Shown piece after piece: positions 43,974 to 53,142 of a stretch of DNA of 64,000 nucleotides (its first letter is position 1; every line of letters starts with the position of its first letter). Under the pieces are notes generated by a model. The model had not been told where the DNA came from, made no database searches, and saw nothing but the letters and a program-made list of their open reading frames with translations. The position numbers and the translations under genes are program-made. Origin of the DNA: Mycobacterium sp. MYCO198283 (GTDB lineage: Bacteria > Actinomycetota > Actinomycetes > Mycobacteriales > Mycobacteriaceae); assembly GCF_021213805.1 (NCBI RefSeq), contig NZ_JAJQJI010000009.1, positions 124,001 through 188,000 of the forward strand, in the 5' to 3' direction.

Positions 43974-45067
43974 CCGCCGCCGCCCCCGCCCTGCGCGAAC
44001 CCGCCGAGGTCCGCCACGCCGACGAACTCGCCGCGCTCGCCGCGGCCGACAGCGGGCCCCGGCCCGACGGCTGGCGGCTGTCGCCGCGGGCGGTGCGCGC
44101 GTTCGTCGTCGGCGACCGGAAGCTGGGCGTGCGCACCAAGTACTACGGCGACGACGCACTGATCGACCGCTGCATCGTCACGCTGATGAGCAACCGGGCG
44201 CTGCTGTTGGTCGGCGAGCCGGGCACCGCGAAGAGCATGCTCTCCGAGCTGCTCGCGGCGGCCATCAGCGGCGACTCGACCAACGCGGTACAAGGCGGTT
44301 CGGGCACCACCGAGGACCAGATCAGCTACTCGTGGAACTACGCGCTGCTGCTCGCCGAAGGTCCCACCCGCCGCGCGCTGGTGCGCGGGCCGATGCACCG
44401 CGCGATGGAAGACGGCGCGCTGTGCCGGTTCGAGGAGATCACCCGCGTGCAGCCGGAGATCCAGGACTCGCTGATCGGGATGCTGAGCGACAAGGTGCTC
44501 TACATCCCCGAGCTCGACGGCGAGGAGTCGGTGCTGTTCGCCCGCGCCGGGTTCAACGTGGTCGCGACCGCCAACCTGCGCGACCGCGGCGTCCACGAGA
44601 TGTCCAGCGCGCTCAAGCGCCGCTTCAACTTCGAGACCGTCCACCCGATCGACGACCGCCGGCTCGAAGCGCGGCTGATCCGCGAGCAGACCGCGGACCT
44701 GCTGGCCCGGGCCAACGTCACGACCCGCCTCGACGCCGAGGTGGTGGACCTGCTCGTCGACGTGTTCGCCGACCTGCGGACCGGCACCACCGCTGACGGC
44801 GTCGCCGTGGAACGGCCCGCGGCGGTCATGTCGTCCGCCGAGGCGGTGGCGGTCGGCTACGCCGCCGCGCTCGACGCGCACTACTTCGGCGACGGCCGCG
44901 TCGGCGGCGAGCACGTCGCCCGCCAGCTGATCGGTACCGTGCTCAAGGACAACCCCGACGACGGGACCAAGCTGCGCCACTACTTCGACGTCGTCGTCGC
45001 CGACCGGGCGGGCGACCGGCCGCAGTGGCAGCGGGCGCTGGCGGCCCGGCCGGAGCTGGACCGCTGA
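43970..45067 (+). CDS. MoxR-type AAA+ ATPase
   Basis: A 365-residue AAA+ ATPase, the remodelling motor of the cassette. Walker A GEPGTAKS at residues 82-89, Walker-B-like LCRFEEITR in which the usual Asp-Glu is Glu-Glu, sensor 1 in NVVATANLRDRGVHEMSSALKRRF, and a C-terminal lid with RQLIGTVLKDNP. The pre-sensor helix 2 insert and 'PEIQDSLIGMLSDK' element are typical of MoxR. The start ATG overlaps the DUF4132 stop. MoxR ATPases work with VWA proteins to insert cofactors or remodel targets; the VWA partner is two genes downstream. Confidence 0.9.
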   Translation: MTAAAPALREPAEVRHADELAALAAADSGPRPDGWRLSPRAVRAFVVGDRKLGVRTKYYGDDALIDRCIVTLMSNRALLLVGEPGTAKSMLSELLAAAISGDSTNAVQGGSGTTEDQISYSWNYALLLAEGPTRRALVRGPMHRAMEDGALCRFEEITRVQPEIQDSLIGMLSDKVLYIPELDGEESVLFARAGFNVVATANLRDRGVHEMSSALKRRFNFETVHPIDDRRLEARLIREQTADLLARANVTTRLDAEVVDLLVDVFADLRTGTTADGVAVERPAAVMSSAEAVAVGYAAALDAHYFGDGRVGGEHVARQLIGTVLKDNPDDGTKLRHYFDVVVADRAGDRPQWQRALAARPELDR

Positions 45068-45077
45068 GGCGTCGGTA

Positions 45078-47459
45078 GTGCCGACCGGTGCCGAGGTCCG
45101 GGCGCTGGCCGCGGCGCTCGTCACCGACGAGCTGGTCGTCATCCCGGTCCGCCACCACAGCCCCGCCTGCGCGTGGCAGGTGCGCCGCGCGATCGCCGAC
45201 CTGTCGCCCGCGCAGGTGCTGGTCGAAGGGCCGCGCTCGTTCGACCCGCTGATCGGCGAGCTGCTGGCGCCGCAGGCCCGCAACCCGCTGGCGTTCTACA
45301 CCTACGCCGCCGACGCCGCCGTGCGTCACAGCGGCTACTACCCGTTCTGCGACTACTCCCCGGAGTTCGTGGCGTTCGCCGATGCCGCAGCCCGCGGCAT
45401 CCCAGCGGCGTTCATCGACCTCGACTTCACCGAACAGGTGGCGCTCGGCCGCCGCCGCGTGGCCGACGACGCCGAATCGCTGCTCGACGAACGCCGCTAC
45501 GCCCACAGCCGGGGGCTCGACCTGCTCGCGCACCGGCTCGGCTGCCGCGACCACGAAGACCTGTGGGAGCTGCTCTTCGAAGCGCAGGCCGCCGACACGA
45601 CGCTCGCCGACCACGTCGCCGCGATGGCCGCCTACTGCGGCCAGGCCCGCGACGACACCCCGGCGGGCGAACTGGACGCCGACGGCACCACGGCGCGCGA
45701 AGCGGAGATGACCTGGCACATCCGCGAGGCGCTGGCCCGCCGGGATCCGGCGGCGGGGCCGGTGCTGGTGGTGGTGGGCGGCTTCCACGCGGTGGTGCTG
45801 CCGGCGCTCGTGGCCGATCCGCCGAAGCGCCCCAAGATCCGCGCGCGGTTCCGCCACCAGGGCACGGCGCTGATCCGGTACTCGTTCGACCGGCTGGAAC
45901 GCCTCAACGGCTACGCCGCCGGGATGACATCGCCGGCCTGGCAGCAGCGGCAGTGGGAGGCGCTGACGCGGCGGAACCGGACCGCCCCGCGCGTCGACGC
46001 CACGCTCGCGGCGCTGCTCGACGTGAGCGCCCGGCTGCGCCGCGGCGGTCACCCCGTGCCGGAGCCGACAGTGGCCGCCGCGTTCGAGGCGGCGCTGCTG
46101 CTGAGCGGCCTGCGTCGACGCCCCGCCCCGCTGCGCAGCGACCTCGTCGACGCGATCACCAGCACCGTCGTCAAGGGCGCGATCGACCTCGAAGGCGCCG
46201 CCGTCACCGCCGCCGTGCGCGCCGTGCTCACCGGCGACCGCATCGGCACCGCGCCGCCGGGTGCGGCCACCCCGCCGCTGGTAGCCGACACGCTGGAGCG
46301 GCTCGCACAGCAGAAATTGAAAATCGATTCGCCGCAGCCGCGCAGCCTGCACCTGGACATCTACCGCAAGCCCGCGCACCGGGTCACCAGCCGGCTGCTG
46401 CACGGCCTGACGCTGCTCGGCGTGCCGTTCGCGGTGTGCACCGGCGGGCCGGACTACGTCAACGGCCGCGACCTCGGCCGGGTGCAGGAACGCTGGGAGT
46501 ACCGCTGGCTGCCGGCCACCGAAGGCGCGCTCACCGAGGCCGCCGGCTACGGCGTCACGCTGCCCGAGGCGGTGGCGCGCCGGTTCTCCAAAGTGGTCGA
46601 GGAATTCGAGGCGTCGACGGAGCACCGCGACGCCTGCGCCGCCTGCGCGCTGCTGGTGCAGGCCGCGGTGCTGGGGCTGCACGAGCGGGCCGCCGAGGCG
46701 CTGCCGGCCGTGACGTCGGCGGTGGTGTCCGACCCGTCGTTTCCCGGGATGGCACAGGCGTGCAGCCAGCTGGCGATGCTGGTCGACGCCCGCGAGGCGC
46801 TGGAGGCGCAGCGCCTGACGGCGGTCCCCTCGCTGCTGGCCACCGCCTACCGGCGAGCGCTCTACCTCGGCTCCGACTGCGGCGGCGTAGATCCCGCCGA
46901 GGTCACCGAAGCACTGCTGCGGCTGCACGAAGTGCTCGCCGCCACAACGGATCTCGACGTCGGCGCGGCGGCCTACTGGGGGCTGGTGGAACGGCTGCGG
47001 ACCGGTCACCCGGCGGCACGGGTGCGCGGTGCGGCGCTCGGCCTGCAGTACACCGCCGGCCGGCTGTCGGCCGACGAGGTCGCCGCGACGGTCCGCGGGC
47101 ACCTCGCCGGCACCGTCGCGCCCGACGAGGCCATCGGCTTCCTGCACGGCGTCGTGCAGACCTGCCGCGAGATCGTCTGGCAGGAACCGGTTCTCGTCGC
47201 CGCGCTCGACGAGCGGCTCGGCGGCTGGGACGACGACACCTTCCTCGCACACCTGCCGCAGCTGCGGCTGGCGTTCGCCGACCTCACGCCGTCGGAGATC
47301 GACCGGGTCGCCGCCGTCGTCGCCGGCCGGGGCGACGGGCCGCCGATCGTTCGGCGACCACCCGGAAACACCGACGCCGCACTGCATGTCGCGGCGTCGC
47401 GCGACGCTGTCGAGCTGCTGGCGCGCGACGGTCTCGACCGGTGGGCGGCCCCGGCGTGA
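45078..47459 (+). CDS. DUF5682 family protein
   Basis: A 793-residue soluble protein of DUF5682. The N-terminal 300 residues hold conserved RHHSPACAW (His26, His27, Ser28) and LVEGPRSFDPL (Glu50), followed by GYYPFCDYSPEFVAF and WHIREAL; the H...E arrangement recalls EreA/TraB-like hydrolase folds, but this is inference only. The C-terminal 450 residues are helical, with repeats of the kind found in scaffold proteins. GTG 45078 lies 10 bp after the ATPase stop. It sits between the MoxR ATPase and VWA genes, where it is known to recur in other bacteria; biochemical role unknown. Confidence 0.8.
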   Translation: MPTGAEVRALAAALVTDELVVIPVRHHSPACAWQVRRAIADLSPAQVLVEGPRSFDPLIGELLAPQARNPLAFYTYAADAAVRHSGYYPFCDYSPEFVAFADAAARGIPAAFIDLDFTEQVALGRRRVADDAESLLDERRYAHSRGLDLLAHRLGCRDHEDLWELLFEAQAADTTLADHVAAMAAYCGQARDDTPAGELDADGTTAREAEMTWHIREALARRDPAAGPVLVVVGGFHAVVLPALVADPPKRPKIRARFRHQGTALIRYSFDRLERLNGYAAGMTSPAWQQRQWEALTRRNRTAPRVDATLAALLDVSARLRRGGHPVPEPTVAAAFEAALLLSGLRRRPAPLRSDLVDAITSTVVKGAIDLEGAAVTAAVRAVLTGDRIGTAPPGAATPPLVADTLERLAQQKLKIDSPQPRSLHLDIYRKPAHRVTSRLLHGLTLLGVPFAVCTGGPDYVNGRDLGRVQERWEYRWLPATEGALTEAAGYGVTLPEAVARRFSKVVEEFEASTEHRDACAACALLVQAAVLGLHERAAEALPAVTSAVVSDPSFPGMAQACSQLAMLVDAREALEAQRLTAVPSLLATAYRRALYLGSDCGGVDPAEVTEALLRLHEVLAATTDLDVGAAAYWGLVERLRTGHPAARVRGAALGLQYTAGRLSADEVAATVRGHLAGTVAPDEAIGFLHGVVQTCREIVWQEPVLVAALDERLGGWDDDTFLAHLPQLRLAFADLTPSEIDRVAAVVAGRGDGPPIVRRPPGNTDAALHVAASRDAVELLARDGLDRWAAPA

Positions 47460-48571
47460 GCGACGTCGACCGCTGGCGGCTGATGCTGGGCCGGTACGCC
47501 GAAACGCAGCTCGGCGAGGGCGAACCCGACACCATCGAGGCGCGGCGCGCCGACGCGCTGGACTACCTGTACCGCCGTGAGTACGCCGACCGCGGGGTGC
47601 GCCCCGACCTGTCGGCGCGCGGCGACAGTACGTCGGCGCCGCACGTGCTCGACTGGCTGGGCGAGGTCCGCGAGCTGTTCCCCCGCGACACCGCGGAAAC
47701 CGTTGTCGGACATGCCCTCAACCGCTACGGCCTGACCGAGATCATCGCCGACCCCGAAGCCCTCGCCCAGCTGGAACCCAACGAGGGACTGCTGCGGACG
47801 CTGCTCGAGCTGCGCGGCCACCTGCCCAACGCGGTGCTGGGCACCGTCCGCCACATCGTGCGCACCGTCGTCGACGACCTGACCCGGCGCATCGAGATCG
47901 ACGTCCGGCGCGCGCTGGCGGGCCGGCTCAACCGGAGCCGCCACTCGCCGGTGCCCGACGCGGCGAACTTCGACGTCCGCGGCACGGTGCGGCGCAACCT
48001 CAAGAACTACGACCCGGCCCGGCAACAGCTCGTGCTGCAGGAGGTGCGCTTCTTCGAGCGCTCCCGACGGCGGCTCACCTGGGACATCGTGTTGTGCGTC
48101 GACCAGAGCGCCAGCATGTCGGCCTCGGTGATCCACGCGGCCGTGATGGCCGGCATCCTCGCCGGCCTGCCCGCGTTCCGGGTACGGCTCGTCGTGTTCG
48201 ACACCTCCGTCGTCGACCTGTCGGCCTACGCCGAGGACCCGGTGGAACTGCTGATGAGCGTGCAGCTCGGCGGCGGCACCGACATCGCGAAAGCGATGCA
48301 GTACTGCGCGCAGCTGGTCGAGAACCCCAGCCGCACCGTGCTGGTGCTGATCACGGACTTCTGCGAGGGCGGCTCGGTCGCCGAACTGCAGCGCGTCACG
48401 CGGTCACTGGCCGAGGCGCGGGTGCAACTCCTGGGGCTGGCGGCACTCGACGACACCGCCGCGGCCTACTACGACCACGGGGTGGCCGAAGCGCTCGCCG
48501 ACTGCGGCATGGCGATCGCCGCGCTGACCCCGGCCAAGCTGGCCGACTGGCTGGTGGAGGTCACCCGGTGA
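47456..48571 (+). CDS. VWA domain-containing protein (MoxR partner)
   Basis: A 371-residue protein with a C-terminal von Willebrand A domain. The MIDAS metal site is complete: Asp216, Ser218 and Ser220 in CVDQSASM, Thr275 in GGGTD and Asp301 in LITDFCEGG. The N-terminal 200 residues are helical and resemble CoxE/YehP-type VWA proteins (LNRSRHSPVPDAANFDVRGTVRRNLKNYD). The GTG start overlaps the DUF5682 stop by four bases. In this family a MoxR AAA+ motor acts on or through the VWA protein. No signal peptide; cytoplasmic. Confidence 0.9.
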   Translation: MSDVDRWRLMLGRYAETQLGEGEPDTIEARRADALDYLYRREYADRGVRPDLSARGDSTSAPHVLDWLGEVRELFPRDTAETVVGHALNRYGLTEIIADPEALAQLEPNEGLLRTLLELRGHLPNAVLGTVRHIVRTVVDDLTRRIEIDVRRALAGRLNRSRHSPVPDAANFDVRGTVRRNLKNYDPARQQLVLQEVRFFERSRRRLTWDIVLCVDQSASMSASVIHAAVMAGILAGLPAFRVRLVVFDTSVVDLSAYAEDPVELLMSVQLGGGTDIAKAMQYCAQLVENPSRTVLVLITDFCEGGSVAELQRVTRSLAEARVQLLGLAALDDTAAAYYDHGVAEALADCGMAIAALTPAKLADWLVEVTR

Positions 48572-50730
48572 GCGTGGCCGAGCGGCTGCGGCGCTACGAC
48601 GACGGCATGTGGGCGGCCACCGCCAGCCGCGGCCTGCTGCGCCGTGCGCGCAAGGACCTGACGCGCCAGCCGCCGACCCTGCTGCAGGCCGGCGCCGAGG
48701 CGATCACCGTGGCGGTCGGCGAGCACACCGTCCGGTTCGACCCCGGCCTGGTCGCCGAGGCCGGACCCGCCGCCGCGCAGTGCGACTGTCCCAGCACCGT
48801 CGTCTGCCGGCACGTGATCGCCGCGGGGCTGTGGCTCGCGGAATCGGCGGCCGCCGAGCCGGATTCGGCCGACCTGCACGCCCAGCTGATGGACATCGGC
48901 GCCGACGCGCTCACCCGTCACGCCGGCCGGCCCGGGCACACCTGGGCGTTGCGGTTCGTGAGCGGGCTCGACGACGCCGACGTGGAGATCGTCCGCGCCG
49001 GCAGCATCCGCATCGGCTTCCCGCGGCTGCACGTCACCTTCGGTTACGCGGGCGGTGGCCTGGCCGGGCTGGTGGCCGACCAGCCGCTGACGCCGCTGCC
49101 CCGCTACCAGGTGGCCGCCGCGCTGGCCTACCAGCGCCGCCACGGCCGCAGCCCGCAGCCGCCGGCACCGACGAAGGCCGCCGCCGCCACCGCGGAGACG
49201 TTGTCCGACAACCGCGCCCGGCTGCGGGCCAGCGCCGGACGGCTGCTCGCCGACACCGTGCGATTGGGAACCGCGCATCCGTCGCCCGCGCTGCACGAAC
49301 GCTACGAGACCGCGGCGGTGTGGGCGCACGGCGCCGAGTACTACCGGCTGTCGGCCCAGCTGAGCCGCCTCGCCGACCACATCGAGCAGCAGCTCCACCG
49401 GTCCGCGACCACCAGCACCGACCAGCTGACCTTCGACGTCGCGCTGGCCTACGCCCTGGTGCACGCCCTGCAGCGAGCCGCGACCACCGGCGAGGAACCC
49501 GTGCGGCTCATCGGGCATGCGCGCAACACCTATTCGCCGGTGCAGTCGATGCAGCTCTTCGGGATGGGATCGATGCCGTGGCGGTCGGCCACCGGTTTTC
49601 ACGGCCTGACCACCGTGTTCTGGTGGCCGCAGCAGCGTCGCTTCCTGTCGCTGACCGATGCCCGGCCCGTCGACGTCTTCGGCTTCGATCCGCTGCAACG
49701 CCACGACGAGCCCGGCCCGTGGCAGGGCCTGCTGTCGCCGGGCAACGCCGCGGGCCGGCGCGTCGACCTGCGCGATGCGCGGCTCAACCCCGCCGGCCGG
49801 CTCTCGGCCGTCGAGCACACCCGCGCCGAGCTCGCCTCCGTCAGCGGCGCCGCCCTCGTCGCCGAGCTCGACGTCACGACCCGGTGGCGGGACGTGCGCG
49901 GCGGGACCGGCCGAGCGCGCGGCCTGCTCGACGCACCCGATCCGCTCGCCGACTGGCTGGTGCTGGCGCCGCACGCCGTCGGAGCGCCCCGCTTCGACCA
50001 GACGCGGCAGGAACTGCGCTGGCCGATCTCCGACGCCGACGGCGACGAGCTGCTGCTGACCATCGGCTACTCCGACCTCACCGCCGCGGCGATCGACCGC
50101 GTGGAGTCGCTCGCCGGCCGCGTTCCGCCGGGCACGCTGGTGACCGCCCGGCTGGCCAGCGCGGGTGTGCCGCCCCGCGCCGAGCCGCTGAGCCTGCTCG
50201 ATCCGCGCGCGGCGGCCGACGCGGTCGACGAGCTGTACTTCGCCACCGCCGAGATCACCCGCACCACCCCCGCGGTGGCGGCGACCACGCCCGCCGCGAC
50301 GCCGCCCGACCCGGTGCCCGCCGTGCTGCGCGGGCACCGGGCTTGGTTGGTGCGCAACGCCGAACGCGGCACGTCCGGTGACCGGGGCGATCGGCTGCTC
50401 GCCGAGCTGGCCGAGCAGCACCGCCTGCTGCGCGCGCACGGTTTTGTCGTCTTCCCGCCCGAGGTCGGCGGCGACCCCGCCGCGGCGCTGCTGCGCAGTT
50501 TCTGCCTGCTCGAGCAGACCGAGCGCGCGCTGCGCCACCGCCTGGCGTCGTTTCCGCCGCCGGACACCCGGGTAGCCGGTGGGCACCCGACCAAAGGACC
50601 GCCGATGACCTCACCCAGCCCCGACGAAGCGACCGCACTGGAGGCCGGCGCCGACGAGGACGCCCGCGACGCGGAGTCCGCCGACGTGCCACCCGAGGAC
50701 ATCGCCCACTCGACCCAAGGACCCGCATGA
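48568..50730 (+). CDS. SWIM zinc-finger protein
   Basis: A 720-residue protein with an N-terminal SWIM zinc finger: Cys72, Cys74, Cys80 and His82 (CDC then CRH). The remaining length is a mix of helical and beta segments with no recognised enzyme motif. SWIM fingers bind DNA or protein. GTG 48568 overlaps the VWA stop by four bases. The last 42 codons (from ATG 50605) have an acidic, low-complexity character unlike the rest, are preceded by an AAAGGA ribosome-binding-site-like element, and may be a separate peptide start. Its place at the end of the cassette fits a target- or nucleic-acid-recognition role, but that is inference. Confidence 0.85.
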   Translation: MSVAERLRRYDDGMWAATASRGLLRRARKDLTRQPPTLLQAGAEAITVAVGEHTVRFDPGLVAEAGPAAAQCDCPSTVVCRHVIAAGLWLAESAAAEPDSADLHAQLMDIGADALTRHAGRPGHTWALRFVSGLDDADVEIVRAGSIRIGFPRLHVTFGYAGGGLAGLVADQPLTPLPRYQVAAALAYQRRHGRSPQPPAPTKAAAATAETLSDNRARLRASAGRLLADTVRLGTAHPSPALHERYETAAVWAHGAEYYRLSAQLSRLADHIEQQLHRSATTSTDQLTFDVALAYALVHALQRAATTGEEPVRLIGHARNTYSPVQSMQLFGMGSMPWRSATGFHGLTTVFWWPQQRRFLSLTDARPVDVFGFDPLQRHDEPGPWQGLLSPGNAAGRRVDLRDARLNPAGRLSAVEHTRAELASVSGAALVAELDVTTRWRDVRGGTGRARGLLDAPDPLADWLVLAPHAVGAPRFDQTRQELRWPISDADGDELLLTIGYSDLTAAAIDRVESLAGRVPPGTLVTARLASAGVPPRAEPLSLLDPRAAADAVDELYFATAEITRTTPAVAATTPAATPPDPVPAVLRGHRAWLVRNAERGTSGDRGDRLLAELAEQHRLLRAHGFVVFPPEVGGDPAAALLRSFCLLEQTERALRHRLASFPPPDTRVAGGHPTKGPPMTSPSPDEATALEAGADEDARDAESADVPPEDIAHSTQGPA
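50605..50730 (+). CDS. Possible internal start: acidic MTSPSP-type tail peptide of the SWIM gene
   Basis: In-frame ATG inside the SWIM gene, with AAAGGA seven bases upstream. It would give a 41-residue peptide MTSPSPDEATALEAG, rich in Asp, Glu, Ala and Pro. The layout repeats in the next small ORF (CAAGGACCCGC-ATG), as though the same start cassette were duplicated. It may be only the tail of the SWIM protein; the alternative start is not proven. Confidence 0.3.
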   Translation: MTSPSPDEATALEAGADEDARDAESADVPPEDIAHSTQGPA

Positions 50731-50873
50731 CCACTCCCGAACCCGCCGCCCCGAGCGAACCGCCGGAACACCTCAGCCCCAGTGAGACCCCCGAGCGCCT
50801 CGCCCCGGCGGAGACACCCGAACGCCTGACCCCGACCGAACCACCGGAGTCGACGCCCGGGTTCGCCACCTGA
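50727..50873 (+). CDS. Small Pro/Glu-rich peptide with nine-residue repeats
   Basis: A 48-residue ORF whose ATG overlaps the SWIM stop by four bases. It starts MTTPEPAAPSEPPEH and contains four imperfect copies of a nine-residue unit around the pattern P-E-x-L-x-P-x-E-x (for example SETPERLAP, AETPERLTP). Very acidic and hydrophilic, no signal peptide. Spacing and overlap suggest it is the last gene of the cassette. A CAAGGACCC element lies upstream. I know of no similar family; it may be an interaction or substrate peptide for the ATPase/VWA machinery (inference). Confidence 0.5.
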   Translation: MTTPEPAAPSEPPEHLSPSETPERLAPAETPERLTPTEPPESTPGFAT

Positions 50874-50987
50874 CGACACCGGCCGTTCACCCGACGGCTG
50901 CCGGCCGCTCGCTGTCCTTGCGTACGTTCCGGGGTGACGCCGGCCCGCAGCCTGCGGACCGGTGCATCACCGTAAAGGACGGCGGCC

Positions 50988-53051
50988 GTGGCGCTCATCC
51001 CGCTCAACCTGCTGGTCTCCCACGACGGCCGGTCGTCGCGGCAACACATCACCTGCCGCAACAAGTGCGGCGTGGCGTGCGCGCACCCGGCGCCGAACAC
51101 CAGCGACAACGCCTACTTCGGCGACGTGGTAAGGCAGGCGGTGTCGCGCCGGGCGCTGCTGCGGGCCGGCGCGGTGACCGTGCTGGCCGTCGGTGCGGGC
51201 TCGGCGATCGCGGCGTGCGGCACCGGTGACGACGCGCCGTCCCCGTCCTCGTCACCGCACCCCGACGCCGCCCCGCCCGGCATGAACTTCACCGCCGTCG
51301 CGCCCAACAGCGCAGACGCCGTCGTCATCCCCGACGGTTATCAGCAGGGCGTCGTGATCAGCTGGGGCGACGCCGTGCTGCCCGGGGCGCCGGTGTTCGC
51401 CGTTCGAGCGCAGACCGGCGCGGCGCAGCGGCAGCAGTTCGGCTTCAACAACGACTTCGCGGCCCTGCTGCCGATGCCGGACCAGCCGAACCGGTTCCTG
51501 CTCGTCACCAACCACGAGTACGTCAGCCCCCAGTTCATGTTCCCGGGCTACGCCGCCGACGCCCCCACCCGCGAGCAGTTCGAGGTGGAGATCGCCGCCG
51601 TCGGATTGTCCGTCGTCGAAGTCGAACGCACCCCGCACGGCGGGCTGCGGCCGGTGCTGGGCCGCTACAACCGGCGCATCACCGCCGACACCCCGATCAC
51701 GCTGAGCGGGCCGGCCGCCGGCACCGAATTCGTCCGCACCGCGGCCGACCCGGCCGGCCGCACGGTCGCCGGCACCTTCGCGAACTGCGCCGGCGGCGTG
51801 ACGCCGTGGGGCACGGTGCTGTCCGGCGAGGAGAACTTCCACACCTATTTCGGCGCGCCGAAGGGAGCTCCGAAGCCGAGCGAACGGCTCGCGCGCTACG
51901 GCGTCAAGCAGCAGCCGACGGAGCTGCGGTGGGAGACCTTCGACCCGCGGTTCGACGTCGTCGCCTCACCGAACGAGGTGAACCGGTTCGGCTACGTCGT
52001 GGAGGTGAACCCGTGGGATCCGAACTCCACGCCGGTCAAGCACTCCGCGCTCGGCCGGTTCAAGCACGAGGGCGCGACGATCCACGTCACCGCCGACGGA
52101 TCGGTGGTCGCCTACAGCGGCGACGACGAGCGGTTCGACTACCTGTACAAGTTCGTGTCCAGTCGCCGCATCAGGCCGGGCGGACCCGACGACGCGGCCG
52201 CCATGGCGCACAACATGGGCATCCTCGACGAGGGCACGCTCTACGCCGCGAAGCTGACCAGCGACATCCCCGCCGAGCAGCTCGACGGGTCCGGAACGCC
52301 GCCGGCCGGCCGCGAGTTCGCCGGCAGCGGCACATGGCTGCCGCTGCTGCGCTCCGGCCCCGCCGGCGCGGAGTCGCTGGTGCCCGGGCTCTCGGCGGCC
52401 GAGGCGGCGGTGTTCACCCGGCTCGCCGCGGACCGGGCGGGTGCCACCAAGATGGACCGGCCCGAGGACTTCGAGGCCAACCCCAGGACCGGCAAGGTCT
52501 ACGTGGCCCTGACCAACAACGTCGAGCGCGGCGCCCCCGGAAAGGCCACCGTCGATGCTGCCAACCCCCGCACCGACAACAAGAGCGGCCAGGTGCTGGA
52601 GATCACCGACGACCACACCGGCACCGGTTTCACGTGGAACCTGCTGCTGGTCTGCGGCGACCCGGCCGCCGCGGACACCTACTACGGCGGATTCGACAAG
52701 AGCCGCGTGAGTCCCATCAGCTGCCCGGACAACCTGGCGTTCGACAGCCACGGCAACCTGTGGATCTCCACCGACGGCAACGCGCTGGGCGCGAACGACG
52801 GGCTGTTCGCCGTCGCGCTCGAGGGGCCCCACCGCGGTGAGACCAAGCAGTTCCTGACGGTGCCGCGGGGCGCCGAGACCTGCGGGCCGGTGATCCGCGA
52901 CGACCTGGTCACCGTGTCGGTGCAGCACCCCGGCGAGAGCGACGACCACAGCATCGACAATCCGCTGTCGCGCTGGCCCGAGGGCGGCAACGGCACGGCG
53001 CGGCCCGCGGTCGTCGCGGTGTGGAAGCCCGCCGGGCAGATCGGCGTATAG
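50988..53051 (+). CDS. PhoX-family (DUF839) secreted phosphatase-like protein, Tat-exported
   Basis: A 687-residue beta-propeller protein of the PhoX/DUF839 family, Ca2+-dependent alkaline phosphatases in characterised members. A Cys-containing N-terminus (HITCRNKCGVACAHPAPNTSDNAYFGDVV) precedes the twin-arginine motif SRRALLRAG at residues 53-61 and a hydrophobic stretch ending AACG. Propeller blades follow, including VTPWGTVLSGEENFHTYFG, RFKHEGATIH, MDRPEDFEANPRTGKVYVALTNN, CPDNLAFDSHGNLWISTDGN. Ala-Ala-Cys at the end of the hydrophobic stretch would also allow lipid attachment. GTG 50988. It is 115 bp after the small peptide and may be a separate unit. Confidence 0.85.
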   Translation: MALIPLNLLVSHDGRSSRQHITCRNKCGVACAHPAPNTSDNAYFGDVVRQAVSRRALLRAGAVTVLAVGAGSAIAACGTGDDAPSPSSSPHPDAAPPGMNFTAVAPNSADAVVIPDGYQQGVVISWGDAVLPGAPVFAVRAQTGAAQRQQFGFNNDFAALLPMPDQPNRFLLVTNHEYVSPQFMFPGYAADAPTREQFEVEIAAVGLSVVEVERTPHGGLRPVLGRYNRRITADTPITLSGPAAGTEFVRTAADPAGRTVAGTFANCAGGVTPWGTVLSGEENFHTYFGAPKGAPKPSERLARYGVKQQPTELRWETFDPRFDVVASPNEVNRFGYVVEVNPWDPNSTPVKHSALGRFKHEGATIHVTADGSVVAYSGDDERFDYLYKFVSSRRIRPGGPDDAAAMAHNMGILDEGTLYAAKLTSDIPAEQLDGSGTPPAGREFAGSGTWLPLLRSGPAGAESLVPGLSAAEAAVFTRLAADRAGATKMDRPEDFEANPRTGKVYVALTNNVERGAPGKATVDAANPRTDNKSGQVLEITDDHTGTGFTWNLLLVCGDPAAADTYYGGFDKSRVSPISCPDNLAFDSHGNLWISTDGNALGANDGLFAVALEGPHRGETKQFLTVPRGAETCGPVIRDDLVTVSVQHPGESDDHSIDNPLSRWPEGGNGTARPAVVAVWKPAGQIGV

Positions 53052-53142
53052 GCCGCCGAGATCGACGAAAAGGTGGACCGCACCCGCACTTTCGCGCCCG
53101 TTCGTCGGTTTCGGCACCGAGGTGCGGGGATACGGTGGCGGG

